Source of the DNA: an uncultured Planctomycetaceae bacterium
GTDB lineage: Bacteria > Planctomycetota > Planctomycetia > Pirellulales > Lacipirellulaceae
Reading direction: 5' to 3'
Length of the DNA: 10,510 nucleotides
Assembly (NCBI GenBank): GCA_937860165.1
Contig: CALMBE010000723.1
Span: 1-10,510 of the forward strand
The translations under genes were made by a program, and so were the position numbers. The notes below the pieces were generated by a model. It was not told where the DNA came from and did no database searches. It saw nothing but the letters and a program-made list of their open reading frames with translations. Below are positions 1 to 7,333 of the stretch, piece by piece (positions within the stretch are counted from its first letter, which is position 1; the number at the start of each line of letters is the position of its first letter).

Positions 1-9
1 TATGAAAAG

Positions 10-53
10 TTGTGACTCGGCGAAATGTGTCATTTAGCCCCGCGCGGAGTATA
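10..53 (+). repeat. 44-base direct repeat, copy 1 (overlaps 5' end of the transposase gene)
   Basis: By eye, this segment aligns with 9459-9501 in the same orientation with 37 of 44 columns identical, one single-base gap and six mismatches. The last 15 bases (39-53, cccgcgcggagtata) are identical in both copies. Copy 1 runs into the first codons of the transposase gene, while copy 2 runs into a REP-like hairpin. Similarity stops at base 53, about where recognisable transposase homology begins (Val9-Tyr10-Arg11). The minus strand of both copies can be read as ILRAGLNDT, so an origin in coding sequence is possible. What lies left of copy 1 is outside the window. Confidence 0.7.
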
Positions 54-576
54 TCGAAGGATACCCCTGTTGACCAACGATGACTGGCGACGACGGTTCT
101 GCAAGTCTCTCGACGAGGCCTGCATTAAAACTACTATGCAGCTTGTGGCTTTCGTTATTATGCCAGAACATGTCCACCTGATCGTCGATCCTTTGGCAGA
201 TGATCCTCGGCTGGCTGAGTTGCTGGCCGCAATCAAGCAACCGTTTTCTCATGAGATCAAGGAAATACTCCGAGCGAACTCTTCTGGGCTGTTGAATAGA
301 CTCACCATCCAGGAACGGCCGGGCAAGATGTCGTTCCGTTTCTGGCAGGAGGGGCCCGGATATGATCGGAATCTGCAGAAGCCGAGCACTATTCTTTCAT
401 CCATCGATTATCTCCACATGAATCCAGTCCGCCGTGGCCTGGTGGAAAGAGCCAGCGACTGGAAATGGTCCAGTGCCCGTTGGTACTTGAATGACCCACC
501 ACGAGAACAGGATCCAGACTTGCCAATAATCCCTGGTCTCCGACCGGAAGCATTGGATCACAACTTTGCCGAGTAG
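25..576 (+). CDS. REP-associated tyrosine transposase (RAYT, IS200/Y1 HUH family), probably truncated at its N-terminus
   Basis: Family members are single-strand DNA transposases with a HUH metal site and one catalytic tyrosine; RAYTs are single-copy, domesticated relatives of IS200/IS605 TnpA that act on REP hairpins. Visible here are the HUH pair His49/His51 in MPEHVHLIV, the catalytic helix with Tyr129 in DYLHMNPVRRG, and the family's C-terminal DWKWSSARWY (145-154). The core from VYRRIPLLTNDDW (9-21) onward is intact. The first beta strand of the fold, normally about 10-15 residues ending in a TFxxYRR-like motif, is missing: an in-frame stop at 13-15 limits the frame, ATG 25 is the only usable start, and residues 1-8 come from repeat 10-53. 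Two REP-like hairpins lie 73-150 bases downstream. It may be a 5'-truncated, inactive copy, or functional with an odd N-terminus. Family assignment is firm; activity is doubtful. Confidence 0.85.
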   Translation: MCHLAPRGVYRRIPLLTNDDWRRRFCKSLDEACIKTTMQLVAFVIMPEHVHLIVDPLADDPRLAELLAAIKQPFSHEIKEILRANSSGLLNRLTIQERPGKMSFRFWQEGPGYDRNLQKPSTILSSIDYLHMNPVRRGLVERASDWKWSSARWYLNDPPREQDPDLPIIPGLRPEALDHNFAE

Positions 577-648
577 AGTACCTTAATGTGCCAGCAAGAG
601 CCATTCACAGTTACCCGTCAGGCATTGTCGGTAATACTTCCGAAAGAG

Positions 649-671
649 CACTGGCGGGGCCAGTGGTACCC
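649..671 (-). repeat. REP-like hairpin 1
   Basis: A perfect 7-bp inverted repeat (cactggc, three-base loop ggg, gccagtg) at 649-665 runs into TGGTACCC (664-671). On the minus strand it reads as a GGGTACCA guide followed by a hairpin, the layout of REP units, which have a 5' GTAG/GGAG-like tetranucleotide before a palindrome. It lies 73 bases past the transposase stop and shares its orientation and ACCCGGC tail with unit 2. Confidence 0.6.
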
Positions 672-701
672 GGCGTTGCTTGCACGCTCCCCCCAAGAAA
701 T

Positions 702-730
702 CACTGCTGGACAAGCCAGCAGTGGCACCC
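702..730 (-). repeat. REP-like hairpin 2
   Basis: A perfect 9-bp inverted repeat (cactgctgg, loop acaag, ccagcagtg) at 702-724 runs into TGGCACCC (723-730) and then GGC. It has the same orientation and tail as unit 1, 53 bases away start to start. On the minus strand the order is GGGTGCCA guide, then palindrome. From memory, hairpins of this form with a GGCACCC tail are common between genes in planctomycete genomes; I could not check that here. Confidence 0.65.
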
Positions 731-809
731 GGCCCATAGCGGCAAGAAGAAAGCGGCCCCCACTGGGCAAGTTGCGCAGCCTAGCCTGAATGGAGATTTC
801 AAAACGGAC

Positions 810-838
810 TTGTCCCAAAGTGCCGGAGCTTGTATTTC
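810..838 (+). promoter_or_regulatory. Possible sigma70-type promoter for the polysaccharide operon
   Basis: TTGTCC (810-815) and TATTTC (833-838) are separated by 17 bases. They match 4 of 6 and 3 of 6 consensus positions. The pair lies about 100 bases before the chosen start of the first operon gene. The match is weak and could be chance; it is offered only because spacing and location fit. Confidence 0.2.
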
Positions 839-938
839 AACCCTCCCCGCAGAGGTAGCTGAGAGGCAAGGCTTGCTGGACGTGCCAGCCCTAGCTGCTT
901 CCGTTTTTCAGCTTGTGCTGGTACTCGAAGCACGCCGC

Positions 939-2189
939 ATGACATTCTCGAGACCCGAATTGATGCGACTATCGCCAATCACATTTTACCGATTGAACTC
1001 GAAACCAATTCTGGAGAGATTTGCCTCCTGTAGACTTGGATTTCAACAAGTCTTGTTGGTCTGGATGTTGTTGTCGAGTATGGCCGTCACCGGTTGTCGC
1101 TCGGGAAATTTTCGAGCCAATAATCTTCCGCCGCAATATCGTGCGAGCCTGAGTCCCGGGGATGTGAGCGTGAACATGGCCCGCATGACTGGGAGTGGCT
1201 ATGACAATTCGCTGATTGGTCCCGATGATTTGCTCGACGTGACCATCGTCACCGGCCGCGATGACGAAAAGTCGATACCTGTTGCAGCGCGAGTCGCCAA
1301 AGACGGCACCGTCGATATCTCGCCGATTGGTCCTGTCCAAGTAGGGAACCTCGATCCCGTTGATGCCAGTCAAGAGATTGCAGCAGCGGCCGTCGAGCGC
1401 GGCATCTATGTTCAGCCCAACGTAACGGTCGAATTCAAGAAAAAAGCGGTGAATCACATTACAGTGTTGGGAGCCGTTGAAGAACCGGGGTTACACGAGG
1501 TCCCGCGCAATTCGAGCGATGTCGTGAGCGCAATTGCCTTGGCGGGAGGGCTCACGGAAGAAGCGGGCACCGAGGTGGAGATCATTCGGCAACATGCTCG
1601 AGCCAACGGGAATTACACCAGATTTGCCGAGGACCAACCGGCAAATCCCGTCGATTCTGGTTCGGGCTCCGATGCAATCATGCTCGCCGCCTACAGTTCC
1701 CTGGCCCAGCAACCGACCAGCGCGGGCGCTCCGTCTGCGCAAGGAGGCCCCCTGAGTCAGCGGATCAATCTTGCCGAAGTCGCAAGTCGTGGCAGCCACG
1801 GCGATTATCGACTCGATGATCGCGATGTGGTGATGGTCAAATCGCGACCCAAACGCACGATACATGTCGGTGGATTGGTAAAAACGCCAGGTAAATTTGA
1901 GCTTCCTTTGGCCGAAGACGTGCGACTGCTCGATGCGATTGCGCTCGCGGGGGGCTGCACATCCGTGGTTGCCGACAAGGTGTTTGTCATCCGACCCGTC
2001 AAAGGACGCCCGCAGCCTGTGGTAATCCAAGCCAGTATGCAGCGTGCCAAACACGATGGCCAAGAAAATCTGGTCTTGTCCGAGGGAGACATGGTCAGCA
2101 TCGAGCAAACCCCCACAACGGCCGTCTTCGATACGCTCTCGCGGCTCTTTCACCTGACGATCGGCGTCACGGGAAACGGAATTTTCTAA
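939..2189 (+). CDS. Polysaccharide export outer-membrane lipoprotein (Wza/GumB-like, Poly_export + SLBB)
   Basis: It probably forms the periplasmic/outer-membrane export channel for exopolysaccharide, working with the inner-membrane kinase encoded next. Taking ATG 939 gives 416 residues: a lipoprotein signal with hydrophobic core VLLVWMLLSS (38-47) and lipobox VTGC with lipidation Cys53; a Poly_export domain at about 90-168 (LIGPDDLLDVTIV, later VQPNVTVEF); a first SLBB domain from about 174 (ITVLGAVEEPGLHEVP, IALAGGLTEEAG); a Ser/Ala/Gly/Gln-rich linker (about 235-275); and a second SLBB domain from about 307 (IHVGGLVKTPGKFELP, IALAGGCT). The frame is open back to ATG 588, but that extension crosses REP-like hairpins and puts the signal peptide some 160 residues in, so it is rejected. 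ATG 963 is an equally good start (408 residues); neither has a clear ribosome binding site. The next gene starts 35 bases after the stop, suggesting co-transcription. Confidence 0.88.
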   Translation: MTFSRPELMRLSPITFYRLNSKPILERFASCRLGFQQVLLVWMLLSSMAVTGCRSGNFRANNLPPQYRASLSPGDVSVNMARMTGSGYDNSLIGPDDLLDVTIVTGRDDEKSIPVAARVAKDGTVDISPIGPVQVGNLDPVDASQEIAAAAVERGIYVQPNVTVEFKKKAVNHITVLGAVEEPGLHEVPRNSSDVVSAIALAGGLTEEAGTEVEIIRQHARANGNYTRFAEDQPANPVDSGSGSDAIMLAAYSSLAQQPTSAGAPSAQGGPLSQRINLAEVASRGSHGDYRLDDRDVVMVKSRPKRTIHVGGLVKTPGKFELPLAEDVRLLDAIALAGGCTSVVADKVFVIRPVKGRPQPVVIQASMQRAKHDGQENLVLSEGDMVSIEQTPTTAVFDTLSRLFHLTIGVTGNGIF

Positions 2190-2224
2190 TCCACACCTGC
2201 TAAATCGCTATTCGACGGCCCGCT

Positions 2225-4567
2225 ATGACAACTCAACCACACTCTCAGTTGCCTGCCGATCCCGAAGTGCTATCTTCGATTGACGTTGTGGCCGCTCTGG
2301 CTCGCTTTCTCGGCATCGTTCGTCGTCGCAAGCATGTCATCATCACAACAATCATGCTGCATTGTTTGATTGGAGCCGTTTATTATTCACTGGCCACACG
2401 CAAGTATTCGTCGAATTCCGAACTTTTGATTATTCAACAGAAACAAGACCACCTCTCCACGGTCGGCGACCATGAAACGTCGGAAGACACCATGGCCACG
2501 CACCAAAAGTTGATTTCCAGTCCGATTGTCGTGCAGAATGCTATCAAATCTCTCCCCGCTCGATATCGAGTTGATCTCGTCGGAAAGCCCGCGCATGAGT
2601 GGGTCGAGGCCCTCACGGACAACTTAAGTGCGCGGGTGACCCGCAAAACCAACTTCATCGACGTGTCTTATCGCTCGAAACATCCCGCGGCAGCCGCGGC
2701 AGTCGTGCGCGCCGTCATCAATTCTTACCTGGCATTCGTCGATGAGAAACATCGGGGAACCGCCGGAGAAACCCTGCAAAGTTTGCTCCACAAGGGGGGC
2801 GAACTTGAAGCCAAGTTATCCGAAAAACAGAACCAGCTGCAAACCTTTAGCCAGCAGGTGGGCTATCTCGCTACTAACGCGGACGACAAAATTACGGAAC
2901 CGATTGTGCAAAGAGCCCTCCGACTGAACGATGCTCTCCTAGACGCTCAGGAACGCCGCCTCGAATTGCAGGCCACCTTGACTTCGGTTGAATCAGCTCT
3001 CCAACGGGGCGAAGACATCAATCAGCACCTTGTGGGTATGGAGGAAAGCGTCAGCCGGCAATTGTTGCTCTCGTCCCTGGGGATGAGCACCGAAGACCTC
3101 GGGATTCTCGAAGACCAGCAAAAGCTTCTGCTGGCCGCACAATCTGATTTGAATTCTCTTAACAAATTCTATGGCCCGAACCATCCTCGTGTGATTGATT
3201 TGCAGAACCAAGTTGGAAGTATTCAGCAATATCTACAAACATACCGCCAGAAATTGGGAAATCGCTTCGGAGGGCAAGAGAGCGAGCAACTTGGACCCAT
3301 TGTCAGGAACATGCTGGAGCAAGGGGTTCGCCAAGCTTATCAAAAAGAACTACAGTTGTCGGCCTCCTTTGAGGAGGCCCGGCAGGAGGCCGCTAGGCAT
3401 AGTGGCGAAGTCGTCCAACTCCGCATGTTGGAACGTGAAGTGACTCGGCTCGAATCGCAATACGACCTACTTTTTGAAAAAATATCGACTGTCGATATGC
3501 GTCAGGAACAAGCACCCATTCAAGCGACTGTAGTTCGCGAACCCGTTCCCAATCGAGTACCTGTTTCCCCCCAACTTCGGTTTCTTGTCTTCATTTGCCT
3601 AGCCAGTGGCATGGCGATTGGGACCGTCATAATTTATGTCCAAGACGTTCTCGATGATCGGTTTTCATCGCCCGAGGAGCTTTCTTCGCAACTCGGTGTT
3701 CCGGTGCTGGCCATGGTCCGCAAACTCGAGCCGTTATCGGGCGTGGGTATGGAAACTGTCCACACACATGCGATGCCAAATGCTCCCGAGACCGAGGCAT
3801 TCCGTACACTCCGCACGGCATTGTCACTCACGGGCACAGCTTGCGAGCGGTTGCTAATCTGCAGTTCTGAGCCGGGGGACGGAAAAACGACCATCACGGC
3901 CAATTTATCGACTGCTTTTGCCCAGGCTGGCAAACGGACTTTGGTTATAGACGCCGACCTCCGTCGACCTGGGTTCACCACACTCTTAGATCTCAAAGGC
4001 ATCCCGGGAGTTGCAGAAATTATTACGTCGAAACTGCCCCCCAGCGAGTCGGCCCCCTCTCTGGTCTATGAGACGGAAGTCGAAGGACTACACGTCTTAC
4101 CCGTAGGGTTGCGGCGACCTAATCCCGCAGAGCTGTTAAGTAGCCAAGCATTTGTCGAACTACTTGCCTGGGCCGATTCCGCTTACGACCGAGTTATCGT
4201 CGATTGCCCTCCAATTCTAGCCGTCAGTGATGCCCAAATCGTAGGTCAATTGGTTGATGGTGCGATCCTAGTGGTTCGTCCCGAGAAAAATCATCGACGT
4301 GCCGTTATCCGCGCCGTAGAAAGCTTCCAATCATCTGGCTGCCGTGTTTTAGGTGTGGTGGCCAATGCCCTGTCAATTGATTCTCAGAGTTATGGTTATG
4401 GCGGATATGGGTACGGGTCGAGCTATGGCTACTCCTACGGACACGATGAAGGAGTCGACACTAGAATTTCTCTCGAGCGGCACTCGTCGCGCGAAGTCGT
4501 GAGCTCTCCGCCTGTGAGGGAACGAAGCAATTCGCCCGCCCCGATTCGCCCACGCCGAGCCGCTTAA
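2225..4567 (+). CDS. Wzc-type chain-length regulator fused to a bacterial tyrosine kinase (BY-kinase)
   Basis: This inner-membrane protein probably controls polysaccharide chain length and export through cycles of autophosphorylation and oligomerisation. The 780 residues show a Wzz domain with TM1 at about 38-57, a long periplasmic coiled-coil region (about 170-430), a proline-rich segment VPNRVPVSP before TM2 (about 452-471), then a cytosolic BY-kinase. In the kinase I see the oligomerisation motif EX2RX2R (E524, R527, R530), Walker A SSEPGDGKTT (547-556), Walker A' LVIDADLRRP (573-582) and Walker B VIVDCPP (657-663). The autophosphorylation tail is a Tyr/Gly cluster with seven tyrosines between 723 and 738, followed by an Arg/Pro/Ser-rich end. 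Adaptor and kinase in one chain is the arrangement of Gram-negative Wzc, unlike the split Firmicute CapA/CapB pair. No partner phosphatase gene is visible. The start lacks a Shine-Dalgarno sequence; the next gene follows after 26 bases. Confidence 0.93.
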   Translation: MTTQPHSQLPADPEVLSSIDVVAALARFLGIVRRRKHVIITTIMLHCLIGAVYYSLATRKYSSNSELLIIQQKQDHLSTVGDHETSEDTMATHQKLISSPIVVQNAIKSLPARYRVDLVGKPAHEWVEALTDNLSARVTRKTNFIDVSYRSKHPAAAAAVVRAVINSYLAFVDEKHRGTAGETLQSLLHKGGELEAKLSEKQNQLQTFSQQVGYLATNADDKITEPIVQRALRLNDALLDAQERRLELQATLTSVESALQRGEDINQHLVGMEESVSRQLLLSSLGMSTEDLGILEDQQKLLLAAQSDLNSLNKFYGPNHPRVIDLQNQVGSIQQYLQTYRQKLGNRFGGQESEQLGPIVRNMLEQGVRQAYQKELQLSASFEEARQEAARHSGEVVQLRMLEREVTRLESQYDLLFEKISTVDMRQEQAPIQATVVREPVPNRVPVSPQLRFLVFICLASGMAIGTVIIYVQDVLDDRFSSPEELSSQLGVPVLAMVRKLEPLSGVGMETVHTHAMPNAPETEAFRTLRTALSLTGTACERLLICSSEPGDGKTTITANLSTAFAQAGKRTLVIDADLRRPGFTTLLDLKGIPGVAEIITSKLPPSESAPSLVYETEVEGLHVLPVGLRRPNPAELLSSQAFVELLAWADSAYDRVIVDCPPILAVSDAQIVGQLVDGAILVVRPEKNHRRAVIRAVESFQSSGCRVLGVVANALSIDSQSYGYGGYGYGSSYGYSYGHDEGVDTRISLERHSSREVVSSPPVRERSNSPAPIRPRRAA

Positions 4568-4593
4568 GGACTACTCATTCGAGACCTTCCTCA

Positions 4594-7326
4594 ATGTCAA
4601 ACTGGAATCCTTCACACCGCCGACACGGGAGCAGTTCCGCTTCGAATAGAGTCTCTCCAGATTTCACGGCGAATTTGTGTTTGAAACTTGTTGATTTTGG
4701 GATAGGGTCGTTGATTTTTGCGGGCCCCCACTTGTTCGGTGGGAGGCATATGTTGGGGCGATTTGTGATTTTGTCGCTCTGCGTCGTTACGGCCCTGGCT
4801 TGGTTTTCGCGACAGGTCTTGGCTCAAAAACCCTGCTGGCACCGGGGTGGGGCTCTCGGACTTTGCCTAGCGGCAATCGCCTGCGTGGCTTTTCAGTTAG
4901 TGCCATTGCCTGACAATTTATTGAACACCCTCTCGCCGCGAATTGCTAACATCTTGCCAACTTGGACCAACACCACCTCGGCAAATGTGCATTTAGGAAA
5001 GTGGCAAACCCTTTCACTTGCTCCCGAAGAGACACGACTTGCGCTCGCCACGCTGGTGGCTTACGTTTTGCTTTTCGTCACCACCGTCCAGCGTTTGGAA
5101 TCGCGCGAAGATGTCAAAAAAATTATCCGCTGGATTGGCTACTCGGCGATAATTGTTGCGGCACTCGGCATCGTGCAATACTTCACGGCAAACGGAAAAT
5201 TCTTCTGGTTCTACGAATATCCCTACACCGATACTATTGGCGAACTCAAGGCCTGCTTTACCAGCCGCAATCATTTTGCGCATTTTCTAGTTCTGGGTTT
5301 GACTTGTTTGTTGTCTTGGATAATGCTGCGCCGAGGTAAGTCGCAGTCGATACAGGGCAGCCGCAACTCTCTGGATCACTTCTCCAAGCAGCATGCCAGC
5401 GATTCGCATCCAAGTCCTGTCCGGATGGGACTGTACTTGGGAATCACTGTGGTGGTGATAGCCATACTTGCTTCGCTATCTCGCGGGGGTGCCCTGGCTA
5501 TGGCAAGTGCGATTGTCGTAGTCGTCGCAATCTATTCCTATTTCGGCTTGGTCAGATCCAAGCATATAGCGTGTGGTGCCTTACTCACGGTAGTAGCCAT
5601 GGCCGCTCTCTCGGTCAGTGGAGAATACGAAAAAGTGACCGAGCGACTTGAAAGTCTCACTTCACAGTCTCTCGATAAGCTTGATTCCTCTCGAGGGAGG
5701 CGGAGAGTCTGGTCGGCCAATCTCGAAGCCATTCGCGCAGGCCACCTCACCGGCTCGGGAGCGGGTACGCATCGCTTCATCTATCCGCTCTACATGAAAG
5801 AAGCGATCCCTTCGGAATACACTCATGCTGAAAATGGGTATCTGCAAATCGCTACCGAAAACGGGCTCCTCGGGGTCGTGCTGCTGATCTTTGCTCTAGG
5901 GACATGTGGATTCTGGTGCTGGCGAGCAATGCGACATGCGGGAAATGACCAGGAACAGCTAATCCTCACCGGGGGAATCGCTGCTGCGTTAGCGGCCAGC
6001 GCCGTTCATGCAATTGTCGACTTTGTGTGGTTCATCCCTGCATGTGCCGTCGTCACGATCCTCTTGGCAGCTTGTGCTTCACGATTGGCCCAATTCTCAA
6101 GTCAATCTTTCCGGCATCTTACTCCCCCAGTAACCCTCGGTATCATCACTCGATTCAACATGTGCGTGGCCGCTGCCTTAGTGGGAACCTGGACAGTATT
6201 CACACTTTTTCCGTCGGCTAGGACTTCCTTAGAATGGGACCGGTATCTCCTGGCCGACAATGCGCACCAGGCGACTGCCGAGCGTAGGGCTCACACTCCT
6301 GGAGAAGCTCAAACAGATCTTGTCGAGGCTGAGGAACTCAACGCATCCTCGGTCTTGATTCACCTTGCCCGAGTCGTACATGACTACCCCCATTCGGCTC
6401 GGGCGCACATTCGATTAGCCGGGGGTTTGCTCAGTCGCTTTGAAAGCTTGCAGCAGAAAAACGACAACCCGATGGCAATCAATCAGATTCGCGAAGCGGC
6501 TCAAGCCAGTCAGTTTAATTCGCCTCAAGCGCTCCGCCAGTGGCTTGAAACGGCTTTCGGAAAAAACTGCCGCTTACTTTATCAGGCACATTTTCATGCT
6601 TGTCGAGCCTTAGAATTGTGTCCCTTACAGGGAGAAGGCTATCTTTATCTTGCAGAATTATGCTTTCTCGAAGGCCGCAATTCCCTGTCCACTGAAGATC
6701 ATTACTCCCAGAGTTTGCTCGTCCGACCCTACGATCCCGAAGTGCTTTTTTCCGTGGGTAAGTATCGGCTTATCGCTGGCAAAGTTGAGGAAGCGTTTCG
6801 GTTGTGGCGCATCGCTTTTCAGGGATCCGGAAAACATCAACGACACATCATGCAAATCTTGGCAGGCCGCATGAGCGCTGACAATTTCGTTCAACTGTTC
6901 TCCCCCGACTGGACGTCCCTCGAATACCTGTGGCACAGTTATCAGCAATCCGGCACCAGGGAAGACTTAAAACACCTTTTGCCCTACGCGCAACAAGTTG
7001 CAGAGCGTCAATCGCCTAAATTGAACTTCGCTTCGGCTGCCGCGACATGGCTGTCGCTCTCTCAAATGCAAAAACAGATGAACGACCCGCGAGCAGCACT
7101 CCACAGCCTCCATGTGGCCTGCTCAGCGAATCCCGAAAACTTTGCGGTCCGATATCAATTGGGCCAAAGCCTGCTAGATTTCAAGCAGTATGAACAAGCA
7201 GAACCTCACTGGCGTTGGTGCCTAAGCCAACAACCGGACAATCCCACTTTTCAAGACAAGTTAATGCAAGCCTTCCGAGGCAAAATGCAAAGACTCGCTT
7301 GCTTCACACACTCGAACTCGCTTTGA
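4594..7326 (+). CDS. O-antigen ligase/Wzy-type polymerase family membrane protein with C-terminal TPR region
   Basis: The protein probably polymerises lipid-linked oligosaccharide repeat units or transfers finished glycan to an acceptor at the periplasmic face. It has 910 residues. The first 540 or so hold about 12 hydrophobic segments. Family signatures are SRNHFAHFLVLGL (224-236), SRGGALAMA (296-304) and the large periplasmic loop with HAENGYLQIATENGLLG (411-427), which resembles the HxxNxYL motif of the O-antigen ligase/Wzy_C family. After the last membrane segment (about 520-540) come some 370 soluble residues with helical TPR-like repeats, for example AVRYQLGQSLLDFKQYEQAE (851-870). This tail makes it far longer than typical WaaL or Wzy proteins of 400-450 residues and may scaffold partners; that role is inference. 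Ligase and polymerase cannot be told apart by sequence alone. It lies between the kinase and dehydratase genes with gaps of 26 and 7 bases. Confidence 0.85.
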   Translation: MSNWNPSHRRHGSSSASNRVSPDFTANLCLKLVDFGIGSLIFAGPHLFGGRHMLGRFVILSLCVVTALAWFSRQVLAQKPCWHRGGALGLCLAAIACVAFQLVPLPDNLLNTLSPRIANILPTWTNTTSANVHLGKWQTLSLAPEETRLALATLVAYVLLFVTTVQRLESREDVKKIIRWIGYSAIIVAALGIVQYFTANGKFFWFYEYPYTDTIGELKACFTSRNHFAHFLVLGLTCLLSWIMLRRGKSQSIQGSRNSLDHFSKQHASDSHPSPVRMGLYLGITVVVIAILASLSRGGALAMASAIVVVVAIYSYFGLVRSKHIACGALLTVVAMAALSVSGEYEKVTERLESLTSQSLDKLDSSRGRRRVWSANLEAIRAGHLTGSGAGTHRFIYPLYMKEAIPSEYTHAENGYLQIATENGLLGVVLLIFALGTCGFWCWRAMRHAGNDQEQLILTGGIAAALAASAVHAIVDFVWFIPACAVVTILLAACASRLAQFSSQSFRHLTPPVTLGIITRFNMCVAAALVGTWTVFTLFPSARTSLEWDRYLLADNAHQATAERRAHTPGEAQTDLVEAEELNASSVLIHLARVVHDYPHSARAHIRLAGGLLSRFESLQQKNDNPMAINQIREAAQASQFNSPQALRQWLETAFGKNCRLLYQAHFHACRALELCPLQGEGYLYLAELCFLEGRNSLSTEDHYSQSLLVRPYDPEVLFSVGKYRLIAGKVEEAFRLWRIAFQGSGKHQRHIMQILAGRMSADNFVQLFSPDWTSLEYLWHSYQQSGTREDLKHLLPYAQQVAERQSPKLNFASAAATWLSLSQMQKQMNDPRAALHSLHVACSANPENFAVRYQLGQSLLDFKQYEQAEPHWRWCLSQQPDNPTFQDKLMQAFRGKMQRLACFTHSNSL

Positions 7327-7333
7327 CCAAATC

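Larger units (their letters stand above)
577..938. other. Intergenic region between the transposase and the export lipoprotein gene
   Basis: This 362-base stretch stays open in the frame of the downstream export gene back to ATG 588, but the translation shows no family similarity and crosses two REP-like hairpins, so I treat it as non-coding. It holds REP-like units at 649-671 and 702-730, a weak promoter-like pair at 810-838, and overlapping short inverted repeats at 875-889 and 885-921. No intrinsic terminator follows the transposase gene. Confidence 0.6.

Noticed and set aside
875..889. A fourth REP-like unit
   Set aside because: It shares the gctggac/gccagc core with unit 2 but lacks the TGGYACCC edge, and the stem is only 5 bp.
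588..938. N-terminal extension of the export gene as coding sequence
   Set aside because: No family similarity, it crosses two REP-like hairpins, and it would bury the lipoprotein signal about 160 residues into the protein.
969..2153. Long minus-strand frames opposite the export gene
   Set aside because: They mirror codon structure of the real gene and show no recognisable domain.
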